Below, piece by piece: positions 23,389-34,868 of a DNA stretch of 64,000 nt. The translations under genes and the position numbers were made by a program. The notes below the pieces were generated by a model, which was not told the origin of the DNA, made no database searches, and worked only from the letters and a program-made list of their open reading frames with translations. Every line of letters starts with the position of its first letter. Position 1 is the stretch's first letter. The stretch spans positions 3,950,832 through 4,014,831 of the forward strand of contig NC_079205.1 of assembly GCF_026745355.1 (NCBI RefSeq), in the 5' to 3' direction. The stretch comes from Beta vulgaris subsp. vulgaris. Lineage: Eukaryota; Streptophyta; Magnoliopsida; Caryophyllales; Amaranthaceae.

Positions 23389-24692
23389 TATCTTCTTTAG
23401 TATATTATTGATTCAGACATTCAGTATCGTGCTTAACAATATTCTATTGCAATTTACAAGTGGGAGATGTTGAATGCTTCGAGGACATAATGATTGAATT
23501 CCGCACGAGGCTATTCCTATTTTTCTCTATTTTATTACAATTTGCAAGTGGCACCGGAGATATACGCGTTAAACATTACGCGAAGCGCTTTATAATCTTG
23601 CTCATCGTATTTACATCAACTCACTTTTGTACTAGTCTATGTAAGTCGCTCCACATCAAAATGACTCACAACCACGTAATAGTTTCACTCATTTTGCTCC
23701 TCCCTTTGTTAGTACAAATCTCTTACTCTCAACCTACCACAAATCTTTGCCATCCCCACGACAAAAATGTCCTCCTCCGCATCAAAAACCACTTCGGCAA
23801 CCCGTCCTCGCTTTCGTCATGGGATACCAATACAGATTGTGCATTATGGAAGGGAATTCGATGCAACGATCAAGGCCATGTCACCGTAATCATAATCAAC
23901 ACTGTCGAAGATATCCACGGCCCAATACCGCCTTTCTTAGACCAACTTCCATCCCTCACTGAGCTATACTTTTTTGAACTTCCTAATCTTTCAGGTCCAA
24001 TACCATCGTACATTGGTAAGCTCACTAAACTCACTCACCTTACTATCACTACAACCAATGTGTCCGGCCTAATCCCTGAATTTTTGGGTCAGCTCACGAA
24101 TTTAGACCAACTATTTCTCGCATCCAATAAGTTAACTGGTCCGGTCCCTGATTTTCTAGGCCAATTCAAGAAATTGATTTATCTTGACCTATCTTCCAAT
24201 TTACTCACTGGCACAATTCCTGTAGCGTTAGGCAAATTAACCAATCTCGAAATCCTTATGCTTAGCTCAAACAAGTTGTCTGGGAAAATACCCGATTTTA
24301 TAGGCAAACAACTTAATAATCTACTTATACTAGCGCTCGATTTCAACTCTTTGTCGGGCGCAATCCCAGCATCTTTGAGCTTGTTGCTTAAACTCCAAAA
24401 TCTCGCGCTCGCTGGAAACCAATTAACTGGTCCGGTCCCAAAGTGGTTGGGTCGCGGTAATTTAAGTTTTCTTTATCTTAGTCACAATAAACTAACGGGG
24501 GATGCCTCGTTTTTGTTTGAAAAGACCAACACCAACATCCTCAATTTGAGAGTTGAGTACAATCTTTTGAAATTTGACTTTACAAATGTGGATTTGGCCC
24601 CAAGTTTATTAGGCATGAATATAAGCCATAACATGATATATGGGTCTCTTCCTAAGCGATTCGGAGTATTACAGCCAGATGAAGTTGATGTG

Positions 24693-24949
24693 TGTTAAGA
24701 GTTCATGGTTTAGTCAAAGTATATTTGACTTAGTATGTTAATACAAGTAATAGGTTGTTAGTAGTTAGAATGTAATTAGTTAGCATAAATAGGTTGTAAG
24801 ATACTTTACTTTGGTTAACAGAAAATAATACACATTGCATCTTTCTTCTTCTCTCTACTTTCTCTCCTCTGTTATCTCTCTCCTTCTATCTCTGCCATCT
24901 TCCATGGCACAATACTATTTCTTTCCACCATAGATTAAGAATTCTAACA
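24693..24949 (+). repeat. Left LTR of the non-autonomous element (257 bp)
   Basis: Starts TGTTAAGAG and ends TTCTAACA. Near-identical to 27333-27586. Confidence 0.93.
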
Positions 24950-24967
24950 TGGTATCAGAGCGGGAAC
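24950..24967 (+). promoter_or_regulatory. Primer binding site (tRNA-Met type)
   Basis: TGGTATCAGAGCGGGAAC lies directly after the left LTR, the standard initiator-methionine tRNA complement of plant Copia-type elements. Confidence 0.85.
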
Positions 24968-26467
24968 GTTTCCTGGCTCTATGATCTCGTTAAGATCTTC
25001 CCGAAATAACCCTAATTTCTCAAGCTCCAAGTTTTTTTTTTTTTTTGAGTTCACATCGTTCATCACAAATCGATCTGTTTTCCCTCATTTTCTCACTAAT
25101 TTCTTTTTCTTTCTTCATTTTTGGATCGAATATCTCATTAACTTTCATGAATCGAAACCCTTCATTATTCTGGGTATTTCGAGTTCCTCAAATTTTCTGG
25201 GTTTCTTGAGTTTTCCCCAATTTCTAGGGGTTCGTCCAGTTGAAAACCGATTCATTTTCTGGGTAATTGAATTCGACAATTTTATGGGTTAATTGATTTA
25301 GGAATTGTTCAATGTTCTGGGTTCATCTTTGTTCATTCGGGTCGAATTTTCATCCAATTTCACACATTCGATTGATGGGTATAAATTCCAAATTTCTGAA
25401 TTCTGGGTTTGATCGCGGTTCATAAAGCTGCGAATTCCTGATAAAATTGATGAAGTTTGATATTCTTTTGAGCTGAAGACGTGAGTTTGATTTCATGGGT
25501 GTTTCTTGAAGACTTCATGGGTGCTTCTTGATTTGGTTTCTTGAATTTTCTACTTCGACATTTTCCGCTTCATGATACAAGGTTTTGGTTTTGTACTTCT
25601 GCGATCTTCGAAATCGGAGGCGAGTTGGTGTTTCTTGAAGATTTAATCAAGAATTTATGGGTTCTTGTTAAATTCAAGTTGTTGTTGGTGACTATACCTT
25701 GAGTTGGGTATGATTATTGAGCTCTTAGTCATATTGTGTTTAGTACCTTAAGTAGTAATAATGATTCTGTGATATGGTGATGACTTGCATATTGATACTT
25801 TGTTGATGGTTGTGTCGACTACTTTCTCGGGTTCATTGAAGACGTGCAGAACAGCTTAGATTCTGCATTTGATTCTCGATTATCTGTTACTGCATGCCAG
25901 TATTTTCAACTGTATTAGTTAGCTGTCTAACTGGGTATCAGACAAGTATATTTTGCTGTGTTAATATGAATGTAGTATTAGAGACCAGTGTGATATGCTG
26001 CATACCTGGATTTTCGAGACACCTTTCAGCTTATGTGGTTTTAAAGATATCAACAGATTAGCAGTTTGAGTGAAATTTGAGTGATTTGTTTTTGTGATGG
26101 TTAATCCTTGAAGATAATAAGTATTTTTGGAGTATGCTGAATTGTTGGTATTATTGATGTGTGAGTTGTTAGTTGGTATTGATGAATAGCAATCAAGGCT
26201 GTTTAAATTGTTCGAATAATGATGGGTTGATTTGATCATTTTGGGATTGTTTTGGTGTAGTATGATTGATTTTTTTTTTGTGATATTGAGTGATGGTAAA
26301 AGTTGTTTGTCATTGATGGATTTTTGGGAGAATTGATGATGATGATTTGTTGAAGTTTTTTTTTTTGGTGTGATCAAGAAGGTCAGTTGTGAATGACTTG
26401 TTTGGACCCATAGAAGGTCATTTTTGGACCCATAGTGGTCATTGTTGAAGATCCATAGAGATCATTT

Positions 26468-26676
26468 GATAGTCTTATGACTTTAACCTCCAAATTTTGA
26501 TAGTCTTATGACTTTAACCTCCAAATTTTGATAGTCTTATGACTTTAACCTCCAAATTTTGATAGTCCTATGACTTTAACCTCCAAATTTTGATAGTCTT
26601 ATGACTTTAACCTCCAAATTTTGATAGTCCTATGACTTTAACCTCCAAATTTTGATAGTCTTATGACTTTAACCTC
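26468..26676 (+). repeat. 31-bp tandem repeat, about 6.7 copies
   Basis: Units beginning GATAGTCTTATGACTTTAAC start at 26468, 26499, 26530, 26561, 26592, 26623 and 26654 (the last partial). Two copies have TCC for TCT. The array has no spacers, so it is a minisatellite inside the LTR element and not a CRISPR. Confidence 0.95.
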
Positions 26677-26903
26677 TTGATTGATCATTGAGATCAAGTT
26701 TAAGCCCATTGAGGCATTTCTTTGAGACCCAAAAGTGGTCATTTCATATTTCTCACAATTTTTTTTTTCTCATTTCGTATTTCTCTCCTTCACAAATTCC
26801 TAAACATATATTTTTTTACTACACATTCTCAAGTTCATTTCTCTTTCCATGTCTTTTCTATGGTTGTTCTTCTTCAAGCTTCGAGTGCTTTTCAACCCCT
26901 CTA

Positions 26904-26920
26904 AGCTTGAGGGGGGGAAT
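26904..26920 (+). other. Internal second polypurine-tract-like motif
   Basis: AGCTTGAGGGGGGGAAT resembles the functional tract before the right LTR (TTTGAGGGGGGG, 27321-27332), but no LTR follows it. It may be a central tract or the relic of another element. Confidence 0.6.
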
Positions 26921-27320
26921 TAGGTAGTGATGGTTCTCTTGTTGAGATCATTGATGTGGTGTAGATGTTGGAGGTTGTTTGAATATGTGTTTGGTTTGGT
27001 TGTTGGTGATTGGATTTGTTGAAGTGTGGCTTTCACATGGGTTATGTTGGGTGTCGTAGTGTATTGGATGGATCCTCCCATTTGATGATTCTGATTATGG
27101 ATTGACCATGAAGTGCTGGACTGCCTGCCTCTTGCTTTTGATCTTCATTTTCAGTAGATGACTTGTACACCGACATGCTGCATTGAAATTGGATCAAGTC
27201 CATTGAAGCCAGAAGGGTTATTGAAGCTTCTTCAAAGCAAGGGTCACTCTACTATTACATGATGTATATTGTTTCTCTTTGGTCCGTTTCAAACTGCAAT
27301 GGTTGTTCCACCCATTCCAG

Positions 27321-27332
27321 TTTGAGGGGGGG
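27321..27332 (+). promoter_or_regulatory. Polypurine tract of the LTR element
   Basis: TTTGAGGGGGGG immediately precedes the right LTR. It is the expected plus-strand priming site. Confidence 0.85.
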
Positions 27333-27586
27333 TGTTAAGAGTTCATGGTTTAGTCAAAGTATATTTGACTTAGTATGTTAATACAAGTAATAGGTTGTTA
27401 GTAGTTAGAATGTAATTAGTTAGCATAAATAGGTTGTAAGATACTTTACTTTGGTTAACAGAAAATAATACACATTGCATCTTTCTTCTTCTCTCTACTT
27501 TCTCTCTCCTCTGTTATCTCTCTCCTTCTATCTCTGCCATCTTCCATGGCACAATACTATTTCTTTCCACCATAGATTAAGAATTC
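27333..27586 (+). repeat. Right LTR, 3'-truncated (254 bp)
   Basis: Matches the left LTR with a 2-bp TC insertion in the CT-rich part; it stops at GAATTC without the final TAACA. PGIP coding sequence follows directly. Confidence 0.93.
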
Positions 27587-27702
27587 GTTATAATCAACTT
27601 TGTGGTCCAATTCCTAATGGTAGACGTTTCAAACGGGTTAACCCGAATATATTTGCTCATAATAAGTGTCTTTGTGGTGGTCCATTTCCTGGTTGCAAGT
27701 AA

Positions 27703-28189
27703 CCATGAATGCTTGTTAGATGATTTCTTCTTTAATCGATCTTTTTATGTTTTAGAGTTTGTAGTTGTGACATGTAAGTTTTATTGTTATAATTGTGCAA
27801 GTTCAGTATTGATGACAGTAACCAGCAATTAATTGGACTAAATTGTTGGAATATTGCTTCAAATTAGTGGTAATTGGTTAGTTGATATTATTTAGGATCA
27901 TGTGTTAGTTACTTAAGATTCTTGTTTTAGTGTACTTAGTAGTTGTTTGGTATTCCCGAGAAGCTTCATTTTTACGAAAAAGATTCCCTTTTTATTTTGA
28001 GATTTTACACCGACACACATCAAATGATCAACTATACTTTCTCCGTCACAAAATAAATGCAACAGTTTCTATTTTGGAAAGTTTCAAATTAGATGCAACA
28101 ATTCCAAACTTGCTATTTTAGGTAAGTTTTTTAGGTATGATTCTACGAGAAAACCCTTATTAAAACATTAAACCACACTTAATTATACC
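27703..28189. other. PGIP copy 1 downstream flank
   Basis: No gene. The stretch aligns with the flank after PGIP copy 2 (38802-39637) and lacks the MITE present there (empty site GTACTTAGTAGTTG near 27930). Homology ends near 28145 at ACGAGAAA. Confidence 0.75.
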
Positions 28190-28205
28190 TAATGAATATA
28201 TATAC

Positions 28206-28278
<73 letters not shown>

Positions 28279-28317
28279 CATATATATATACATATATATA
28301 CATATATATATACATAC

Positions 28318-28350
<33 letters not shown>

Positions 28351-28438
28351 CATACTTATATACATATATACATATATATATATACATATATACATATATA
28401 TATACATATATACATATATATATACATATATATATATG
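28190..28438. repeat. (TA)n/(TACA)n microsatellite
   Basis: About 250 bp of alternating TA with interspersed ACATA. The long ORFs of Tyr/Ile repeats on both strands are artefacts of this composition. Confidence 0.95.
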
Positions 28439-28439
28439 T

Positions 28440-29330
28440 AAAGGAGGAACTTTTCGGGACCATAGAGAGCTCCTCAAGATTTCGAGCTCATATAGCGCGC
28501 CATGTAGGATTGTCACGTCATCAATTTATATTCTATAATTTTTACAAAATTAGAGTTCTACATAGATTTAAATACATATATGAAATTTTAGATAAGCGAA
28601 AATTAGAGTTTTGTTTTGAATCAACAATCTTATTTATCAAATTAGGTAAATTGTGTATAACGTTTGCTACGTAATTCAGAATATTATGATTTTTATACGT
28701 TGGAGAGAGCACTCGAAATATGCTTCGAAATAAGATCCATTTACAATATAGTTCGATAATTTACAAAATGGAGAGCGCCACGTCGGATTGTCATGTCATG
28801 CATTTTTATTTTTACTTTTTTTAAAAAAAAATAGAGTTCTACATAGATTTAAATACATATGATGAGTTGTAGATAAGGGAAAATCAACGTTTGGTTTTTG
28901 TATGGACAACCAAAATTATTATATTATGTAAATTATACATATAACTTTTGCTACATAATTCGAAGTAATATAATTTTTGTACCATTGGATTGTACCTGAA
29001 ATATGCTTCGAAATAAGATCCATTTAATATAGTTCTACAACTTATGAAATAAAGAGCTCCACGTAGGATTGTCATGTCATTAATTTTTAGATATTTAAAA
29101 AAAGTAGAGTTCTACATATAGTTAAATACATAAAAGGAGTTTTGGATTGAGAGAAATTAGTATTTCGTTTTGAACAAATAACGTAAACTATTGTATTATG
29201 TAATTAAATATAACTTTTGCTACCTAATTCAAAACATTAATTTTTTTTACCATTGGAGAGTATTTGTAATATGCTTCAAAATAATATCTATGTACAATAT
29301 ATATAATTTTACAACTCATAAAAATATATT
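28440..29330. repeat. Three tandem copies of a unit of about 275-280 bp
   Basis: A GAGTTCTACATA block recurs at about 28553, 28834 and 29107. Each is preceded by an AGAGCTC/GAGCGC-CCA(C/T)GT-GGATTGTCA block and followed by a TTTGCTAC-TAATTC block and an ATGCTTC-AAATAA block. The units are diverged, AT-rich and without coding potential, a short satellite-like array. 29331-29760 is further AT-rich sequence in which I see nothing. Confidence 0.7.
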
Positions 29331-30135
29331 TATTTAGATGAATTGTAAGACATTATTTTGTCTTTTTTTAGATAAATATAATATTTACTATAAGTATAGT
29401 AAACTGTATATATGTCTGATTATATCGTTTGATCGTAGGTCCAATTTATAGGATTATAAATATATTATTTTTTAAAACCTCATTCTTACTCAACGAAACA
29501 AAACAATTTAGTATTGCAACAAATTTTGTTAAGGAAATTTTGTTGTTACAACAAAAACTATATATCGATAAAAAGTTACATATATATTATAGTTTGGATG
29601 ATGAATAAGTAGATTTTGATTTTAAAAAACAACCTTAGAAGATTATATAGATCTTCAACTAATTGTTTGAATAGAAAAAGAACTGAGGAAGTATATAAAT
29701 ACATCGGTGTTGAAAAATATCATTTCACAACAACACAAAATCAACAATGTAAAAAATATTTGCAGAAAGTAAAATAAACAACGGATGAGTGAGATTTATC
29801 TCACTCTTAGGGTAGTTTTTTTGCATTTTAGTTTTTCTCCTCTTTAATTTCACCTCTTTATCTATTTAATTCTCTTTTAGTACGTGTACGTGTATTTGCA
29901 TCCCCCTCCCCTATTCTTCTATTTGATCTTTGGTGTGTAGGAGCTCAAGCTCTTACAAGTTTAGAGGGGAGTAAAGAAAGAGAAGCGAAGAGGAAGAAGC
30001 TCTCTTAATTAATTATCTATGCATTCCACTTTCACCAAAAAAAAAGCAGAAGAAGCTCGCCCGGGAAGCTAAAGCACTGCCCGAGCAAAGCATCTCGTCC
30101 GAGCTCAAGAGGGCTCGCCCGAGCCAGACTGCCCG

Positions 30136-32610
30136 TGTAACACCCCGATAATTCTCTCTTTCTAGAAAATACTTTTATAACAAATCTAGAGAATTACCCA
30201 GGCATTATCGCCCGTGTGAAAACGTTTCGGCTTACTCAGAATTTTGCAGCGGAAAACAATTACTAAAACAAATCAACTTTATTAAACTTATGAAATAAAG
30301 ACAACTGTTTCAAACTAAAGCACACCAACTAAAAACCTCAAACTTAGTAAAGATGTCCCTACGAAAACAACTTCAACTATACTAAGATAAGCCTCTCCAT
30401 TCCAGATTCCCAATCAATGCATCTGCAAACCTGTAATGTCAATGCAATACTGACTCTGCTCACCAGAAGGATCATCACAGGATCAATAGGCAAAGCCATG
30501 ATCACACACACAAACACGCACGTAATCAGCAAAGCTGAGTACTACATATCAGGCATAAATAATCCTAAACATGATACTACAACATAAATAATAATAAGCA
30601 TATAACAAACTGCAGATGACTCTTACTGAACTAGACTCTAAACTTTTATTTCTTCTTTAAATGGAATAGTTATGGGACGAGTTGTCTATACTGAAGTAGG
30701 AATATGGGAGCTACCACATATTCCAATTGACCTGCGATATCGAGGAACCTTTGAGCTAAAAGGAAAGGTGATCAATCCAATCCTAGGAAAATACATATCA
30801 CGGCGGACTATGTATCCCAACCCTTAGTGTCCAACTCTAGACGTGCACCAGTCTAAAGTCTATAACCTATCTCGTTTCACTTTACGTTGCATTCATTTTT
30901 ATACAAGCACACAACATATATAACTAATAATCACATAAGATCACAAAACTCCTTTTTATCTTAGAATTAACAAGTTCGCAACTTATCATTCAAGACTCTC
31001 TTAACTTCTTTTATTCTTTCTAACTTGCCTGTTGAACCTAGCCAACAGTAAACTGTACCTTTATTAGGTATAACTCATAATTACCAAATAAGATCCACGG
31101 TTCTTATAAGATAAATAAATAACTTCAAAGAATCTATGTAACACATGATTCCAATTACTTACATTAATTCACTCACGAATTAATACCAAACTAAACTTAT
31201 CTGCTTGCATCAAACTTCCATACAAACAATCTTACTATACATATTCTTAGTTTACATGTAGCACACAGGCAAGTAACATGTAAAGCAATCTCAGTAAATC
31301 ATATATATGAACAACAAGGTCCTATACATGATACTACAAAATAAAAACATCCCTAAAGCATGTTTCTAACCATATAGCACGTAGACTATGTACGTACCTT
31401 GTATAAAGCAACGGTAGGCCACTTTTATGTTCTAAAAGTCCCCTACTATAAATTCTCCGCCTACAACAATAAAATAATCAAGTAAATACTTGAACTAAAA
31501 AAAATACAGCAACTTTAAAACGTCCCAAACCCTTTTAAACGTCTTTAAAAATCGTTTTTATAATTTAAACTCTCGTTATTTTTAATCCCTAGTATAGTAC
31601 AACTATTCTAGTGATTAAAAATCATTAAAAACCTTAAAATACTAACTTTCTGAATTTCCAGCATCTATAAAATTTTCTAAACTTCTGAAAATATTTTAAA
31701 TGCATATAAAAATCGTATTCCAATCAAAATTCATATTCATACTTTAAATATACGGTTTCTAGTGATTTAAAACCCTAAAAACCATATCTTTCATGATTAA
31801 AACTAAAAATAATAAATCTGAAATTTTTTTCTTTATACATATGAGACCGAAACTAATTTCTTCATAATAAATAATAACTCAAATCATAATCATGTAAATA
31901 GTAATAAAATAAAAAAATTAGGACTTTAATGGAATCTTAAAGGAGAAGTAAAGAAAAACAACCAAAATAAGAGGAGGAAGGCAGCGCGGACTGAAGGCAG
32001 CAGCAAGGATGGCGGCAGCAAGAGTTTGGCTTCAAGAAAATATTTGTGACGTTTCTTGTTCAACAAGAAACGTTACTTAGCGAAGAAGAAAACGATTTTT
32101 GAGAGAAAAGATGAATCACGCACAAAAGGAGGAGAGGAGAAAATGTCGAGTGAGGGAAGAGTATGAAGGACGTGTTTTGAAAGAAAATAATTGGTTGGAT
32201 AAAATAATTGGGTTTTAGGATATTTACAAAGACTAATCCTTTTGGTTTAGGAAAAGAGATAAATTAGAATTTAGGAAAAGAGATAAGATTTAAAATTATT
32301 TGATGACTAAAAGATGTCAACTTAGGACTTTAATCATCAATGCTCTTTTCCTTTTTATCCTTTTAGGAGTTTCGATTCCATTAAATTCTTTTTAAATAAA
32401 TATTTTTAATGCTTAAAGACTTTTATTAAACATGCTTAATTAAAACATTTTCAAATTTTATTAAGTCATGCAAAATATTTTTAGTTGACTTTTAAAAATA
32501 GTCAACCCTTTTTAAAAGTCAAACATTTCCAAACTCATTTGGATTTAAATATAACTACATAAATAACTTAATATATTTATGAAAATCCTTTAAAAATGTG
32601 GGGGATTACA
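30136..32610. mobile_element. Solo LTR, 2475 bp, flanked by GCCCG duplications
   Basis: Begins TGTAACACCCCG and ends GGGGATTACA, with identical GCCCG 5-mers at 30131-30135 and 32611-32615. There are no coding regions, primer site or second LTR inside, so the full element was lost by LTR-LTR recombination. The TGTAACACC start is common in plant Gypsy LTRs. Confidence 0.85.
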
Positions 32611-33556
32611 GCCCGCCCGGGCTATGTGGTCGCCCCCCCAGACGCTTAAGCCCCAAAAGTTTCTGCCTCGCCTGTGAAAATTGGAGCACGCCCGAGACGT
32701 TAGCCCGGGCCTGACTACCCTGCACCGCCCGGACTCATAAACTTGCCCGCCTGGTCCCGCTTTAATTTCCCACCCAGGCCTCTGACCGTTGGATTTTTTT
32801 TTTCGGGTTTCTTTTGTTTTACGACTGCTGTAATTAAGGGGGGTATAAATACCTCTATATCCTTTTTGGGGAAAGGATCCAGATTTTTAGAACCCTAATC
32901 TTACTTACTAATATAGGAGGGAGAAAACTTGGCTCAAGAGGTGTAATTTGGAGGTTGAAAATCAATGAAAAAGTGACAATTTCTTTGAAGTGTCTTGTTT
33001 CCTTAGTAATCCTCTCAATCTGGCCTTTCTTTCTTTCTCATTGTTTTTATGCATTTCTACTTTGTTAATTTCATATTTTCATAGTTTAATCTTCATGTTT
33101 AATAGTTAATAGATTAGACTTTTCTTTTTCTCTTTGTTTCTTCTTGTTTTAAATTATTGATTTTTGTTGGATTTTTTGCTATTTTTAGATTGTTGATTTA
33201 TTGCTACTTTCTCCATGATTAGAATTCCTAGTAGAGTAATAGGTAGTGAGTAGTCAATCAACTAGGATTGGGAGTAGCCCAATCATTGTTTCCATCCTAT
33301 TTGCATGAGTAGAGTTTATTGGGTTGGTTATTATGCTTGAGATTTGTGCAATTTCAATTTTTGATGTTGATTGGTGACTTAGTTGATGTGAGCTCCATCA
33401 CCTTTTGATCCTTTTTGCCCATTTAAAGGTTTACTTTTATGTGGATGACCCTCATAATTGATTGATTTGTTGTTGTACATCACTTGTTGATTGTTATTAA
33501 CTTGGGTTTGATTTCAATTCCTAATTTGGCCTAGTTAGGTGATAACGCCTCGAAAC

Positions 33557-34103
33557 TAGGGGTGAGCACAACCGGGCACCCAATAGAATTTCATAGACCC
33601 GGATCCAGTGGGTATTAAAAATCTGGAATTGGAATTGGTCAAACCGGGTCCTAAATTTTTGGACCCAGACCCGGACCCGGTAGGTACCAGGTTCAGAACT
33701 GGGTACCCAGTTGTAAGTTCAACAACATACTAAGATGGGCCAATTAAGCTATAAAATTTTTGAAAAAAATTAAATGGGACTGAAGGCCTACTAAGTACTA
33801 ACTTTTTACTTAACAACTATTATCCTATTACCAATTCTATATGAGTATATGAAAAAACCAATTCTAAGTACCGGGTACCCGGACCTAGAGCCGGTCCAAC
33901 CGGGTACCCAGAGCTGGAACCGGTCAAACTGGGCACCCACTAGGTACTGGGTCTGAAAAAATTCTACCCAGAATTGGAACCATATGCAACTGGGTCCAAT
34001 TTTTTGGACCCAGACCGGACCTAGTTGAATCGAGATCGGGTCCGGATCCGACGGGTCCATACCGGGTCCGGGTCTGGGTACTCGAGATTTCTGCTCACCC
34101 CTA
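33557..34103. mobile_element. hAT-type MITE with 8-bp target duplication
   Basis: The terminal inverted repeats TAGGGGTGAGCA / TGCTCACCCCTA are exact, and CTCGAAAC occurs on both sides (33549-33556 and 34104-34111). The inside is full of ACCGGGTACC-like words and has no transposase. An 8-bp duplication is diagnostic of hAT elements. Confidence 0.92.
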
Positions 34104-34724
34104 CTCGAAACATAGGTTTTGTTGCCATAGTTAGGACTCTAAACTCCCTAACAACGATTTTGGAGGTGTTTAGGTTTGCTTATTCTCTTTGCATATTCCC
34201 AATACATATCAACCCTTTTATCTCTACTTGGTTGTTGGATGTGAACTTATGATTGTAGTGATTCCCCATTCCTAGTGCTTTTTCTAATTTGATTCTAATA
34301 GTTTTAATCACTTAGTTCAACAAAGACTTGACCATTTCTTCGACTTAGCTTACTCTTAGCGATTCTATCTTAGTGAGACCCTCCGATCCTTGTGGTTCGA
34401 CCCTTGCTTACCACTTAAATAGTTTAGGTGAATATTTAGGTTTTTATTTGACATTAGGGGAGTTATTAACGACCTAGTTTTTCCTACGTTCAACAACAAA
34501 TCCATGCAACACACAAACTTCAAAGCTAGTAATAATCATCTAAACCTCCATTACCACTTCCCTTAAGTTTCTCTCTTCTAACTCCCACCCACCTTAAGTT
34601 TCTCTCTACTCACTCCCACCCACCACCACTCTCTCTCTCCCCACCCCCACCCACAACCACGTTCTCTCTCCTCCACCATCCTCGGAATTTTTCCCAACCA
34701 CCCGTCGAAATTCGTCGCCACCAT

Positions 34725-34868
34725 CTGATTTTAATGATGCTTGAAATTCTATTGTTTCTATCAGGAGGTTGTGGAGCATGCGCAGACGACTGGTCATGTT
34801 AAGTTCCAAGAATATAAATGATACTTGAAAATAAAACCCTTTATTATAGAAAGATCATTCATTATGCT
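34725..34868 (+). pseudogene. Orphan copy of the last OTU2 exon
   Basis: 34765-34821 is homologous to exon 8 of the OTU gene (18404-18460) and still reads E-V-V-E-H-A-Q-T-T-G-H-V-K-F-Q-E-Y-K-stop, preceded by the same intron end and followed by the same 3' sequence (GAAAGATCATTCATT). The rest of the gene is absent upstream, and the right side is cut by the Copia LTR at 34869. It marks a second copy of the OTU-PGIP block. Confidence 0.9.

Larger units (their letters stand above)
24693..27586 (+). mobile_element. Non-autonomous LTR retrotransposon in PGIP copy 1
   Basis: The left LTR (24693-24949), a tRNA-Met-type primer site (24950 on), a 2.4-kb internal region, a polypurine tract and the right LTR (27333-27586) are all present. 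No gag or pol is recognisable, so movement would need enzymes supplied in trans. The LTRs differ by one TC insertion plus loss of the last bases (TAACA) of the right copy. The right junction has also lost the target duplication and neighbouring PGIP bases, so a small deletion followed insertion. The internal sequence carries the 31-bp repeat and a second polypurine-like tract. Confidence 0.9.
23661..27702 (+). pseudogene. PGIP-like LRR gene, copy 1, split by an LTR element
   Basis: The coding sequence runs from ATG 23661 (MTHNHVIVSL) to 24692, is interrupted by the LTR element 24693-27586, and resumes with the last 37 codons at 27587-27702 (YNQLCGPIP ... LCGGPFPGCK). The two parts together correspond to copies 2 and 3, with only a few bases missing at the junction. 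As it stands, translation ends at the TAA inside the LTR (24696-24698), removing the C-terminal cap with its four Cys. The longer in-frame opening from 23460 is not conserved in the sister genes, which start at the equivalent of 23661. The TATA box of copies 2 and 3 (CTATATATAG) is also missing here. A truncated secreted LRR protein could still be made, but a functional inhibitor is unlikely. Confidence 0.88.
29770..34500 (+). mobile_element. Nested retrotransposon block, probable large LTR remnant (outer)
   Basis: Sequence on both sides of the solo LTR 30136-32610 is one element. GCCCG-rich leader sequence at 30050-30135 continues at 32616, then come a TATAAATACC box (about 32844), T-rich leader sequence and a terminal region with GGTTCGACCCTTGCTTACCACTT near 34400 and a CCTACGTTCAACA end near 34490. 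That terminal wording resembles large Gypsy (Tat/Athila/Ogre-type) LTRs. No coding sequence is present, and I could not find a convincing target duplication for the outer element, so its limits are approximate. Confidence 0.5.

Noticed and set aside
23460..23660. Longer N-terminus for PGIP copy 1 starting at 23460
   Set aside because: The in-frame extension is not open or conserved before copies 2 and 3, and the ATG at 23661 is followed directly by a signal peptide.
26468..26676. CRISPR-like array of 31-bp repeats
   Set aside because: The repeats abut with no spacers, inside a plant LTR element; it is a minisatellite.
28160..28674. ORFs of up to 160 codons rich in Tyr and Ile on both strands
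   Set aside because: Pure consequence of the TA/TACA microsatellite.
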